Shown here: piece by piece, positions 51,164-59,618 of the stretch
How positions within the stretch are numbered: the first letter of the stretch is position 1
Layout of the letters: each line of letters begins with the position of its first letter
NCBI GenBank assembly: GCA_000720845.1
Contig: JODU01000008.1
Coordinates: forward strand, 194,837-258,836
From: Kitasatospora aureofaciens
Lineage (GTDB): Bacteria > Actinomycetota > Actinomycetes > Streptomycetales > Streptomycetaceae
Direction of reading: 5' to 3'
DNA length: 64,000 nucleotides
Made by a program: the position numbers and the translations under genes
Notes under the pieces: model-generated
What the model saw: the letters and a program-made list of their open reading frames with translations, nothing else
What the model was told of the DNA's origin: nothing
Databases searched by the model: none

Positions 51164-51625
51164 TCAGTGCGAGTGCTCAGCCAGCCGGTCGAGAAACGCG
51201 GACTGCGCCTTCACGATCACCTCGCGGGCCCGGTCCAGCCCGAACCACGCCACCCGGTCCAGCTCGGGGAACTCCTCGGTCCGCCCCGATCTCGGCGGCC
51301 ACTCCATGCGGAAGGTGCCGGGGACGACCGTGGCCGGATCGAGGTCGGCCGCCACGGCCCAGACCGTGACGACCTTCCCGCCCGCCTGCCGCACCTCGCC
51401 GAGCGGGACCGTCTCGCCCCCGGGCGGAGGCAGCCCCAGCTCCTCCTCGAACTCGCGCCGGGCCGCCTCCCACGCGGGCTCCGCCGGGTCGTACTCGCCC
51501 TTGGGGACCGTCCACGCGCCCGTGTCCCGGCGCACGTAGAAGGGGCCGCCCATGTGGCCGAGGAGCACCTCCAGCTCCCCGCCCGGCCCGCGCCGGTGCA
51601 GCAGCAGGCCCGCGCTGCGCCTCAC
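51164..51625 (-). CDS. NUDIX hydrolase coupled to DNA ligase
   Basis: A 153-residue NUDIX protein. The Nudix box G-x5-E-x7-REUxEExGU is visible as GEYDPAEPAWEAARREFEEELGL (split: GEYDPAEP, AWEAARREFEEELGL), preceded by the strand RRDTGAWTVPK. RSAGLLLHRRGPGGELEVLL opens the fold. GTG 51625 overlaps the ligase stop (GTGA). Such enzymes hydrolyse nucleoside diphosphates linked to other moieties; a role in cleaning damaged nucleotides or AMP-adducts for the ligase is inferred only. Confidence 0.9.
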   Translation of the reverse strand: MRRSAGLLLHRRGPGGELEVLLGHMGGPFYVRRDTGAWTVPKGEYDPAEPAWEAARREFEEELGLPPPGGETVPLGEVRQAGGKVVTVWAVAADLDPATVVPGTFRMEWPPRSGRTEEFPELDRVAWFGLDRAREVIVKAQSAFLDRLAEHSH

Positions 51626-53160
51626 GGGGCCACCCCGGGGTGGGCGGCGAGCAGGGTGTCCACGGTGTCCGCGTCCTCGGGGCGCTTGTCCTCGCGGTAG
51701 CGGACCACGCGGGCGAAGCGGAGGGTGACGCCGGCCGGATAGCGGGTGGAGCGCTGCAGGCCGTCGTAGGCGATCTCGACGACGAGTTCGGGCCGTACGG
51801 TCACGCCCCAGCCGTGCTCCTCGACGGCCAGCTCCCTCAGGCGCCCGGTCTGCCAGGCCAGCAGGGCGTCGGTCATGCCCTTGAAGGTCTTGCCGAGCAT
51901 CGCGAAGGAGCCGTCGGCGGTGCGGGCGCCCAGGTGCAGGTTGGAGAGCTTGCCGGTGCGGCGGCCGTGGCCCCACTCGGCGGCCAGCACCACCAGGTCG
52001 AGCGTGTGGACGGGCTTGACCTTCAGCCAGGACGCGCCGCGCCGTCCCGCGCTGTACGTGGCGTCGAGCCCCTTGACGACGACGCCCTCGTGCCCGCGCT
52101 CCAGGGTCCGGGCGAGGAACTCCTCCGCCTCCCCGGTGTCCTCGGGGCCCGGCACCAGCGTGCGCCGTACCCGCAGGGGCTCGGGGACCAGCCGGGTCAG
52201 CTCCGCGTGCCGTTCGGTCAGCGGCAGGTCGAGCAGGTCGCGGCCGTCGACGGACAGCGCGTCGAAGAACACCGCCGAGACGGGGACCGCCCGCGCCGCC
52301 GTGGCCACGTCGGTACGGGAGCCCACCCGTCCGGCGGTCTCCTGGAAGGAGCGGGGACGCCCGTCCGCGTCCAGCGAGATGGCCTCGCCGTCCAGGATGA
52401 ACCGCTCGCCCGGCAGCGCCAGGGCCGCCTCGGTGACCTCGGGGAGCCGGTCGGTGATGTCGTCCAGGGTGCGGGTGTAGACCCGTACGGTGCCGCCGTC
52501 CCGGTGCACCTGGACGCGGATGCCGTCCAGCTTCTCCTCCACGGCCGCGGCGCCCAGCTTGCCGACCGCCTCGGCGACCGAGGACGCGCTGTGCGCCAGC
52601 ATCGGCAGCACGGGCCGGCCGACGGTGAGCCGGAACCGGTCCAGGGCGCCGGGACCGTCCGCCAGCAGGGCCTGCGCCACCGTCTGGAGCGAACCCGCGA
52701 GCATCACCGCGCGCCGTACGTCCGCCGGGGGAGCGTCCGTCGCCGCGGCCAGGCCCTCGACGGCGGCCGCGTCCAGGGCGCCCTGGCGGACCTCCCCGGT
52801 GAGCAGCCCGGTCAGGAAGCGCTGCTCGTCCTCCGTGGCCGCGCCCATCAGCTCGCCGACCAGCCGGGCCCGCTCGGCCTGCGAACCGGCGCCGGAGACC
52901 GCGCCGAGCCGGGTGAGCCGGGCGTCCACGTCCCGCACGGTCAGCGCCGGGGTGTCGGCCGGCGGGACCGGGCGGCTCAGCACCTTCCAGCCGACGCCGA
53001 TCCGGCCCTGCGGGAGCCGTCCGGCCAGATACGGGATGACGACCGGCACGTCTGCCGCCTCCGCCTCGCGGAACAGCTCCGCGAGCAGGACGGTCTTGCG
53101 GGACCGCGCCGACGTGGCGGCGACCTCCCGGGACACCTGGGCCAACCGGGCAAGCAGCAT
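51622..53160 (-). CDS. ATP-dependent DNA ligase
   Basis: A 512-residue ligase. The N-terminal DNA-binding domain (about 1-190) is followed by the adenylation domain with lysine motif EEKLDGIRVQVHR (motif I), FILDGEAISLD (III), FFDALSVDG (IIIa), HEGVVVKGLDATY (IV) and SWLKVKPVHTLDLVV (V). An OB-fold follows, with VVEIAYDGLQRSTRYPAGVTLRFARVVRYR. ATG 53160 is used rather than 53193 because the family begins MLLARLAQVSREVAATSARS. It is a second ligase beside the essential NAD-dependent one, presumably for repair. Confidence 0.94.
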   Translation of the reverse strand: MLLARLAQVSREVAATSARSRKTVLLAELFREAEAADVPVVIPYLAGRLPQGRIGVGWKVLSRPVPPADTPALTVRDVDARLTRLGAVSGAGSQAERARLVGELMGAATEDEQRFLTGLLTGEVRQGALDAAAVEGLAAATDAPPADVRRAVMLAGSLQTVAQALLADGPGALDRFRLTVGRPVLPMLAHSASSVAEAVGKLGAAAVEEKLDGIRVQVHRDGGTVRVYTRTLDDITDRLPEVTEAALALPGERFILDGEAISLDADGRPRSFQETAGRVGSRTDVATAARAVPVSAVFFDALSVDGRDLLDLPLTERHAELTRLVPEPLRVRRTLVPGPEDTGEAEEFLARTLERGHEGVVVKGLDATYSAGRRGASWLKVKPVHTLDLVVLAAEWGHGRRTGKLSNLHLGARTADGSFAMLGKTFKGMTDALLAWQTGRLRELAVEEHGWGVTVRPELVVEIAYDGLQRSTRYPAGVTLRFARVVRYREDKRPEDADTVDTLLAAHPGVAP

Positions 53161-53220
53161 GCAGTCATGGTGCACCGGGGAAGGCGGGCGCACACCCCGC
53201 GGCTGCCGCGCGATCCCGCC

Positions 53221-53248
53221 GGCGTCGCGTCACCGGCGTCGCGCCACC
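53221..53248. repeat. 14-bp tandem pair upstream of the ligase
   Basis: GGCGTCGCGTCACC (53221-53234) is followed by GGCGTCGCGCCACC (53235-53248), a two-copy repeat differing at one base, in the gap between the TrxR-like stop and the ligase start. No role is apparent. Confidence 0.5.
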
Positions 53249-53282
53249 GGCGTGCGCCCTCTCCGGGTGCCCGGGGTGGCCC

Positions 53283-54248
53283 TCACCCGGCGATGGCCGC
53301 GTCCAGCCCCGACATGATCAGGTCGCCGACGATCGCCGCCGCGGCACGGTAGCCGCCGCTCGCCGCGTGGACGACCTGCTCGCCGAAGCCCATCGCGTTG
53401 CCGGCCGTCCACACGCCCGGCACGCTGGTCCGGCCCGTCGGGTCCACCACGGGGTAGGCGCCGAACGGCGTCTCCTGCAACTCCGCCCCCAGCCGCTCCA
53501 TCAGACCGGTCTGCGGGACCGCCTTCGGGGCGACGAACACCACCGTGCGGTCGTGCGCCGTGCCGTCCGCCAGCCGCACCCCGGTGAGCCGGTCGTCCTC
53601 GACCCGCAGGGCGGCGACCTCGCCGGGCACCACCTTGACCCCGGCCGCGGCCAGCCGCCGCAGGTCGTCGTCGGACAGTTCCCGCTCGGCGACCGTGTGC
53701 AGGAAGAGCGTCACGTCGTCCGACCAGCCGGACACCATGAGGGCCTGGTGCACGCTCAGCGGGCTGGTGGCCAGGACGCCGAAGCGTTCGTCCCGCACCT
53801 CCCAGCCGTGGCAGAACGGGCAGTGCAGCACGTCCCGGCCGTACCGCTCGGCGACCCCGGGCACGGTCGGCAGCTCGTCCCTGAGCCCGGTGGTGACGAT
53901 CAGCCGGCGGGCGCGCACGGTCCGTCCGCCGGCCAGCCGTACCGCGAAGTCCTCGTCCCGACAGACGTCCACGGCGCGGTCGCGGACCAGCTCCACTCCG
54001 TAGCGCGCGATCTCCTCCCGGCCCAGCGCCAGGAACTCGGCCGGGGACATGCCGTCCCGGGTCAGGTAGCCCTGCATGTGGTCCGAGGGCGCGTTGCGCG
54101 GCTCACCGGCGTCGACCACCAGGGTGCGCAGCCGCGAGCGGCCCAGGACCAGCGCGGCGGACAGCCCCGCCGCGCCGCCGCCGACCACCACCACGTCGTA
54201 CGTGCCGGTCAGGTCCCCGTCCTGGGTGACGTCCTTGTTCTGGGTCAT
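53283..54248 (-). CDS. thioredoxin reductase-like NAD(P)/FAD oxidoreductase
   Basis: A 321-residue two-dinucleotide-fold flavoprotein. YDVVVVGGGAAGLSAALVLGR binds FAD. The redox motif is CPFCHGWEVRDE (about residue 148; thioredoxin reductases have CAxC), and the end VPGVWTAGNAMGFGEQVVHAA is the second FAD motif. The NADPH motif is weak, suggesting a TrxR-like reductase rather than the housekeeping enzyme. ATG 54248. Divergent from an XRE-cupin regulator that probably controls it. Confidence 0.9.
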   Translation of the reverse strand: MTQNKDVTQDGDLTGTYDVVVVGGGAAGLSAALVLGRSRLRTLVVDAGEPRNAPSDHMQGYLTRDGMSPAEFLALGREEIARYGVELVRDRAVDVCRDEDFAVRLAGGRTVRARRLIVTTGLRDELPTVPGVAERYGRDVLHCPFCHGWEVRDERFGVLATSPLSVHQALMVSGWSDDVTLFLHTVAERELSDDDLRRLAAAGVKVVPGEVAALRVEDDRLTGVRLADGTAHDRTVVFVAPKAVPQTGLMERLGAELQETPFGAYPVVDPTGRTSVPGVWTAGNAMGFGEQVVHAASGGYRAAAAIVGDLIMSGLDAAIAG

Positions 54249-54289
54249 GGTGACCACCTCCACCCCGAAGGTCGCGCAGCACCACGGGA

Positions 54290-54324
54290 TTGACAAACGG
54301 GTTTGCCGGAACTGCAATAAACGC
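54290..54324 (+). promoter_or_regulatory. leaderless promoter with CAAAC-GG-GTTTG operator
   Basis: TTGACA (54290-54295), 17-bp spacer and TGCAAT (54313-54318) form a good promoter. The XRE-cupin ATG is 6 nt after the -10 and has no ribosome binding site, so a leaderless mRNA is predicted. The spacer contains CAAAC-GG-GTTTG (54294-54305), a perfect 5-2-5 repeat placed to block polymerase. The TrxR-like gene starts 42 bp away on the other strand. Confidence 0.65.
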
Positions 54325-54900
54325 ATGACGACCGCAGACGATGTCCTCGCCGGTGTCGGGCCGAGGCTCCGCCAGGTGCGCAAGGAACGCGAGGTGACCC
54401 TGGCGGCGCTGTCCGAGTCGACCGGCATCTCGGTGAGCACGCTGTCGCGGCTGGAGTCGGGCCTGCGCAAGCCGAGCCTCGAACTGCTGCTGCCGATCGC
54501 CCAGGCCCACCAGGTGCCGCTGGACGAGCTGGTCGGCGCCCCGCGGGTCGACGACCCCCGGGTGCGCGCCGAGCCCATCGTGCGACACGGCCGCACCCAC
54601 TGGCCGCTCACCCGCCAGGCGGGCGGCCTCCAGGCGTTCAAGGTGCTCCAGCCGCAGCGCAGTGAGGAGCCGGACCCGCGCACCCACGAGGGGTACGAGT
54701 GGATCTACGTGCTCTCCGGCCGGCTGCGGCTCGTGCTGGGCGAGCACGACGTGGTGCTGTCGGCGGGGGAGGCCGCCGAGTTCGACACCCGGGTGCCGCA
54801 CTGGTTCGGGTCGACGGGGGAGGGGCCGGCCGAGTTCCTCAGCCTCTTCGGCCCGCAGGGCGAGCGGATGCACGTACGGGCGCGGCCCAGCCGTTCCTGA
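54325..54900 (+). CDS. XRE-cupin transcriptional regulator
   Basis: A 191-residue regulator: HTH_3 (residues 10-65: VGPRLRQVRKEREVTLAALS, GISVSTLSRLESGLRKPSLE) and a C-terminal cupin_2 sensor (about 100-185: EWIYVLSGRLRLVLGEHDVVL, AGEAAEFDTRVPHWF). Start ATG 54325, probably leaderless. The divergent TrxR-like gene is the natural target. The cupin ligand cannot be guessed. Confidence 0.93.
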   Translation: MTTADDVLAGVGPRLRQVRKEREVTLAALSESTGISVSTLSRLESGLRKPSLELLLPIAQAHQVPLDELVGAPRVDDPRVRAEPIVRHGRTHWPLTRQAGGLQAFKVLQPQRSEEPDPRTHEGYEWIYVLSGRLRLVLGEHDVVLSAGEAAEFDTRVPHWFGSTGEGPAEFLSLFGPQGERMHVRARPSRS

Positions 54901-54930
54901 AGGCCGTGACGCACGACTGCGCGAAAGCTG

Positions 54931-54960
54931 TTCCCCGAAGGGCAAGCGACCGCTTAGTAT
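54931..54960 (+). promoter_or_regulatory. promoter/operator of the oxidoreductase–FadE operon
   Basis: AAGCG-AC-CGCTT (54944-54955) is a perfect 12-bp palindrome abutting TAGTAT (54955-54960), a good -10; TTCCCC at 54931-54936 is a poor -35 18 bp upstream. CAAGCnnnCGCTT-type sites are typical of TetR regulators of acyl-CoA genes in this genus. The regulator is not adjacent. Confidence 0.5.
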
Positions 54961-55002
54961 GCGAAGGACCCGGTCGGACGACGCAGTCGGTGGAGGCCCC
55001 GC

Positions 55003-55983
55003 ATGCAGGCATGGCAGGTGCACGAGAACGGCGAGCCGGGCGAGGTGATGCGCCTCGCGGACGTGTCGCCGCCGACGCCGGGGGAGGGCCAGGTCCTGCT
55101 GAGGGTCCGGGCCGCGAACATCAACTTCCCGGACGCCCTGCTGTGCCGGGGCCAGTACCAGGTCCGGCCGCCGCTGCCGTTCACGCCGGGCGTGGAGATC
55201 TGCGGCGAGACCGAGGACGGGCGCCGCGTCATCGCCAACCCGGCGCTGCCGCACGGGGGCTTCGCCGAGTACGCCGTCGCGGACGCCCGTGCCCTGCTGC
55301 CCGCGCCGGACGCCCTGGACGACGCCGAGGCCGCCGCCCTGCACATCGGCTACCAGACCGGCTGGTTCGGCCTGCACCGCCGGGCCCGGCTGGAAGCCGG
55401 CGAGACCCTGCTCGTGCACGCCGCCGCGGGCGGTGTCGGGAGCGCCGCCGTGCAGCTGGGCAAGGCGGCCGGTGCCACCGTCGTCGGCGTGGTGGGCGGC
55501 CCGGAGAAGGCGGCCGTCGCCCGCGAGCTGGGCTGCGACGCGGTCGTCGACCGGCACGCCGAGGACGTCGTCGCCGCCGTGAAGGAGGCCACCGGCGGCC
55601 GGGGCGCCGACGTGATCTACGACCCCGTCGGCGGTGAGGCCTACGCCCAGTCCGCCAAGGCCGTCGCCTTCGAGGGCCGGATCGTCGTCGTCGGCTTCGC
55701 GAGCGGCACGATCCCGAGCCCCGCCCTCAACCACGCGCTGGTGAAGAACTACGCGATCCTCGGCCTGCACTGGGGCCTGTACAACACCAAGAACCCCGAG
55801 CTGGTCCGGCACTGCCACGAACAGCTCACCGAGCTGGCCGCGCGGGGCGCGATCAAGCCGTTGGTGAGCGAGCGGGTACCGCTCGACGGGGCCGCGGCCG
55901 CCGTGCAGCGGGTGGCCGAGGGCAAGACGACCGGCCGGGTGGCCGTCGTACCGGAGAAGTTCGAGAAGGGAACCGCCGCATGA
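55003..55983 (+). CDS. zinc-independent quinone oxidoreductase-like MDR protein
   Basis: A 326-residue medium-chain reductase of the NADPH:quinone oxidoreductase class. VRAANINFPDALLCRGQYQ, PFTPGVEICGE, YQTGWFGLHRRARLEAGE, VHAAAGGVGSAAVQLGKAAGA (NADPH Rossmann) and the DPVGGEAYAQSAKA motif are present; zinc-binding cysteines are absent. ATG 55003 follows GGAGGCCCCGC. Its stop overlaps the next gene (ATGA). With two dehydrogenases behind it, an enoyl-CoA or ketone reduction in the same pathway is plausible. Confidence 0.92.
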   Translation: MQAWQVHENGEPGEVMRLADVSPPTPGEGQVLLRVRAANINFPDALLCRGQYQVRPPLPFTPGVEICGETEDGRRVIANPALPHGGFAEYAVADARALLPAPDALDDAEAAALHIGYQTGWFGLHRRARLEAGETLLVHAAAGGVGSAAVQLGKAAGATVVGVVGGPEKAAVARELGCDAVVDRHAEDVVAAVKEATGGRGADVIYDPVGGEAYAQSAKAVAFEGRIVVVGFASGTIPSPALNHALVKNYAILGLHWGLYNTKNPELVRHCHEQLTELAARGAIKPLVSERVPLDGAAAAVQRVAEGKTTGRVAVVPEKFEKGTAA

Positions 55984-57161
55984 CCGACGCAGCGGAACTG
56001 CGCCGCCGTACAAGCGAGTTGCTCGCCGCGCACCCACCGGCCGCCACGGACCGCCTGGACTTCCTCCGGGCGCGCTTCGACGCCGGACTCGCCTGGGCGC
56101 ACTACCCGGAAGGGCTCGGCGGCCTCGGTGCCCCGCGCTCCCTCCAGGCCGTCGTCGACGCCGAGTTGGCGGCCGCCGGTGCCCCCGACAACGACCCCCG
56201 GCGCATCGGCATCGGCCTGGGCATGGCCGCCCCGACCATCCTCCAGTACGGCACCGAGGAGCAGAAGCGCCGGCTGCTGCGCCCGCTGTGGACCGGCGAG
56301 GAGGTCTGGTGCCAGCTCTTCAGCGAGCCGGGCGCCGGGTCCGACCTGGCCGCGCTCGGCACCCGGGCGGTCCGCGACGGCGAGAACTGGGTGGTCAACG
56401 GGCAGAAGGTGTGGACCTCCAGCGCACACCTCGCGCGCTGGGCCATCCTGATCGCCCGCACCGACCCGGACGTGCCCAAGCACCGGGGCATCACCTACTT
56501 CGTGTGCGACATGACCGATCCCGGTGTCGAGGTGCGGCCGCTGCGCCAGATCACCGGCGAGGCCGAGTTCAACGAGGTGTTCCTCACCGACGTCCGCATC
56601 CCCGACTCCCACCGCCTCGGCGAGATCGGCGACGGCTGGCGGGTCGCGCAGACCACATTGAACAACGAACGCGTCGCCATCGGCGGCACGCCGATCCCCC
56701 GCGAGGGCGGCATGATCGGCAAGATCGCCGCGACTTGGCGCGAGCGCCCCGAACTGCGCACCCACGACCTGCACCAGCGGCTGCTCGGCCTGTGGGTCGA
56801 GGCCGAGGTCGCCCGCCTCACCGGCGTGCGTCTGCGCCAGCAACTGGCGGCCGGCCAGCCCGGCCCGGAGGGCGCCGGCATGAAGCTGAACTTCGCGCGG
56901 CTCAACCAGGAGATCAGCGGCCTGGAGGTCGAACTCCTCGGCGAGGAGGGCCTGCTCTACGACGACTGGACCATGCGCCGCCCCGAGCTGGTCGACTTCA
57001 CCGGCCGCGACGCCGGATACCGCTACCTGCGCTCCAAGGGCAACAGCATCGAGGGCGGGACCAGCGAGGTCCTGCTGAACATCGTCGCCGAACGCGTCCT
57101 CGGCCTGCCCGCCGAGCCCCGCACCGACAAGGACGTCGCATGGAAGGACCTCGCCCGATGA
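55980..57161 (+). CDS. acyl-CoA dehydrogenase, FadE-type subunit 1
   Basis: A 393-residue dehydrogenase. CQLFSEPGAGSDLAALGTRA, QKVWTSSAHLARWAILIART, LRQITGEAEFNEVFLTDVRIP, and RSKGNSIEGGTSEVLLNIVAERVLGLP carry FAD-binding and catalytic features. It is similar to the large partner of mycobacterial FadE heteromers. ATG overlaps the oxidoreductase stop by 4 bp, and its own stop overlaps the next dehydrogenase by 4 bp (ATGA both times). Confidence 0.93.
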   Translation: MTDAAELRRRTSELLAAHPPAATDRLDFLRARFDAGLAWAHYPEGLGGLGAPRSLQAVVDAELAAAGAPDNDPRRIGIGLGMAAPTILQYGTEEQKRRLLRPLWTGEEVWCQLFSEPGAGSDLAALGTRAVRDGENWVVNGQKVWTSSAHLARWAILIARTDPDVPKHRGITYFVCDMTDPGVEVRPLRQITGEAEFNEVFLTDVRIPDSHRLGEIGDGWRVAQTTLNNERVAIGGTPIPREGGMIGKIAATWRERPELRTHDLHQRLLGLWVEAEVARLTGVRLRQQLAAGQPGPEGAGMKLNFARLNQEISGLEVELLGEEGLLYDDWTMRRPELVDFTGRDAGYRYLRSKGNSIEGGTSEVLLNIVAERVLGLPAEPRTDKDVAWKDLAR

Positions 57162-58246
57162 GCGCACAGCAGGAACCCGCTCTGCTCCTGACGGAGGAGG
57201 AAGAGGCGCTGCGGGCCGCCGTCCGGGACCTGCTCACCGACCACTGCGACCCGGCGGGCGTCATCACCCGCACCGAGTCGGCCGCCCCGCACGACGTGTC
57301 GCTGTGGAAGGCCCTCGCCGACTCGATGGGCCTCGCGGGCCTGCTGATCCCGGAGGAACTGGGCGGGCAGGGTGCCACCCACCGCGAAGCTGCCGTGGTC
57401 CTGGAGGAGCTGGGCCGGGCGGTCGCACCGGTGCCGTACCTGACGAGCGCCGTCGTCGCCACCGAGGCGATGCTGGCCTGCGGGGCCGACGACCTGCTCG
57501 GCGAGCTGGCGTCCGCCACGACCGTCGCCGCGCTCGCGGTCGGACTGCACGTCGCGCCGGGCGGCACCGTCTCGCGGGTGCGTCTCGAAGCGGGCGCGTT
57601 GCACGGGGAGTTGACCGGCATCGCCGACGCCTCCCTCGCCGACGTGCTGCTCGTGCCCGCCGACGACGGGGGCCTGTACGCGGTCGGCGCCGCCGACGTG
57701 ACCGTCACTCCCCAGGTGTCGCTCGACGCCACCCGGCCACTGGCGCGGGTGGCCCTCGCCGGTGCCCCCGGGCGCCGCCTCGGGGACGCGGAACCCGCCG
57801 TGCGCCGGGCCCTCACGGCCGGTGCCGGGCTGCTCGCCTCCGAGCAACTGGGTCTCGCCGACTGGCTGCTGACCGAGACGGTCCGCTACCTCAAGGAACG
57901 CAAGCAGTTCAACCGACAGGTCGGCGGCTTCCAGGCGCTCAAGCATCGGCTCGCCCGGCTGTGGCTGGAGGTGGCCGGTCTGCGCGCCGCCGCCCGGAAC
58001 GCGGCCGACGCCCTGGCGACCGGTGCGGACACCGACGTGGCGGTGGCCGTGGCCCAGGCGTACGCGGCCCAGGTCGCCGTCCACGCCGCCGAGGAGGCGC
58101 TGCAGCTGCACGGCGGCATCGGCATGACGTGGGAACACCCGGTCCACCTGTACCTCAAGCGGGCCAAGGCGGACTCGATCGCCTACGGCGCGGCGGGCAC
58201 CCACCGCGCGGCGCTGGCCGAACTGGTCGGCCTGCGGGCTCCCTGA
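57158..58246 (+). CDS. acyl-CoA dehydrogenase, FadE-type subunit 2
   Basis: A 362-residue dehydrogenase-fold protein with a shorter, divergent middle domain. LLTEEEEALRAAVRDLLTDH, LLIPEELGGQGATHREAAVVLEELGR, RYLKERKQFNRQVGGFQALK and LQLHGGIGMTWEHPVHLYLKRA are family-like. The central FAD motif (SEPxAGSD) is not recognisable, matching the non-catalytic partner in FadE alpha2beta2 heteromers. The gene overlaps its partner by ATGA. Substrates of such pairs are often steroid or bulky acyl-CoA side chains. Confidence 0.9.
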   Translation: MSAQQEPALLLTEEEEALRAAVRDLLTDHCDPAGVITRTESAAPHDVSLWKALADSMGLAGLLIPEELGGQGATHREAAVVLEELGRAVAPVPYLTSAVVATEAMLACGADDLLGELASATTVAALAVGLHVAPGGTVSRVRLEAGALHGELTGIADASLADVLLVPADDGGLYAVGAADVTVTPQVSLDATRPLARVALAGAPGRRLGDAEPAVRRALTAGAGLLASEQLGLADWLLTETVRYLKERKQFNRQVGGFQALKHRLARLWLEVAGLRAAARNAADALATGADTDVAVAVAQAYAAQVAVHAAEEALQLHGGIGMTWEHPVHLYLKRAKADSIAYGAAGTHRAALAELVGLRAP

Positions 58247-58417
58247 CGTACCGCCCCGCACGCGGGTGCGTCGGGTCCGTACCGCCCCGGTGAGGTGGAC
58301 GACCGAGGTGAACGACCGGCGGCGGTCCGGCCAACTCCCCGCACGGCTCTGCTCCCTGAGGCCGACGGGACCCCATACTCACAGGCGTCCCGTACGGCAC
58401 CTCCAGGGAGGCAGAGC

Positions 58418-59281
58418 ATGGCCCTCACCACCCGACGCAGAGCCCTCACCACCCTCGGCGCCGCCCTCGCGGGCGCGGTCGCCCTGCCCGCCGGCACCGC
58501 GCTGGCGTCCGAAGGCAGGCACGGACCGCGCCCGCTGTGGCGTGCGCACGCCCACAACGACTACGAGCACCCCCGCCCCCTCCTCGACGCCCTCGACCAC
58601 CGCTTCGGCAGCGTCGAGGCCGACATCTACCTGGTCGGCGGCCAACTCCTGGTCGCCCACGACCCCGAGGATCTCGACCCGTCCCGCACCCTGGAGTCGC
58701 TCTACCTCGACCCGCTCGCCGCCCGCGTCCGTGCGGGCCACGGCCGGGTCTACCGGCGGGACCGCCGCTCCCTGCAACTCCTGATCGACATCAAGACCGA
58801 GGGCGAGGCGACGTACCTCGAACTCGACCGCCGGCTGCGCCGCTACCAGCACCTGTTCACCTCCTGCGCCCACGGACGGGTGTTTCCCGGCGCGGTCACC
58901 GCGGTGGTCTCCGGCGACCGGGCCGCCCGCGCGCCCATGGCGGCCCAGCGCACCCGCCGGGCCTTCTACGACGGCCGCCTCACCGACCTCGGCACCACCG
59001 CACCGGCCTCCTTCGTCCCGCTGATCAGCGACAACTGGTCGCTCAACTTCACCTGGCAGGGCGTGGGGGCCTTCCCCGCCGCCGAGCGGCGCAGACTGCG
59101 GGACATCGTGGGCGCGGCCCACGCCCGCGGGCAGCGGGTGCGCTTCTGGGCCACGCCCGACGTGCCGGGGCCCGCGCGGGACGCCGTGTGGGCCGAACTG
59201 CTCGCCGCCGGTGTCGACCATCTCAACACCGACGACCTCGCGGGCCTCGAGGCGTTCCTCGACGCCCACCCGGACGCGTAG
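58418..59281 (+). CDS. Tat-exported GDPD/PI-PLC-like phosphodiesterase
   Basis: A 287-residue secreted protein with a Tat-type signal (TTRRRALTTLGAALAGAVAL, cleavage near ALAS). The mature part starts WRAHAHNDYEHPRPLLDALDH, followed by EADIYLVGGQLLVAHDPEDLDP, the H/N and E-x-D/H pattern of glycerophosphodiester or PI-specific phosphodiesterases with a TIM-barrel fold. LLIDIKTEGE and FWATPDVPG...LNTDDLAG-type end strands also fit. ATG 58418 follows CAGGGAGGCAGAGC. Likely a phosphodiester-scavenging enzyme. Confidence 0.82.
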   Translation: MALTTRRRALTTLGAALAGAVALPAGTALASEGRHGPRPLWRAHAHNDYEHPRPLLDALDHRFGSVEADIYLVGGQLLVAHDPEDLDPSRTLESLYLDPLAARVRAGHGRVYRRDRRSLQLLIDIKTEGEATYLELDRRLRRYQHLFTSCAHGRVFPGAVTAVVSGDRAARAPMAAQRTRRAFYDGRLTDLGTTAPASFVPLISDNWSLNFTWQGVGAFPAAERRRLRDIVGAAHARGQRVRFWATPDVPGPARDAVWAELLAAGVDHLNTDDLAGLEAFLDAHPDA

Positions 59282-59396
59282 GGCAGCGCCGGAACACCAC
59301 TCGTTCGGAGGACAGGTCAGCCGCACGGACGAACCCTCCGCTACGCCACACTTACGGCCGAACGCCGCGAAGTGGACGTGGCGGAGGAGGTTGACG

Positions 59397-59591
59397 ATGG
59401 CCGTTTCCATCTCTGTGGTGCTCTTGCTGTCCATCCTGGCGGTGCTCTTCCTGCGCAACGGCGGGCTGAAGGTCTCGCACGCACTGGTGTGCCTGCTGCT
59501 CGGCTTCTACCTGGCGAGCACGAGCATCGCCCCGACCATCAACAGCGGACTGACCGCGACGGCGGACATCGTGGGCAGCCTCAGACCGTAG
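59397..59591 (+). CDS. 64-residue two-TM membrane protein
   Basis: Short protein with helices SISVVLLLSILAVLFLRN and VSHALVCLLLGFYLASTSIAP and a polar end TINSGLTATADIVGSLRP. ATG 59397 follows GGAGGAGGTTGACG. I recall similar short proteins being widespread in Streptomyces but no function. It lies 115 bp past the phosphodiesterase. Confidence 0.75.
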   Translation: MAVSISVVLLLSILAVLFLRNGGLKVSHALVCLLLGFYLASTSIAPTINSGLTATADIVGSLRP

Positions 59592-59618
59592 GGCGGTGCC
59601 TCCGCGGCCTCGGTGGCT

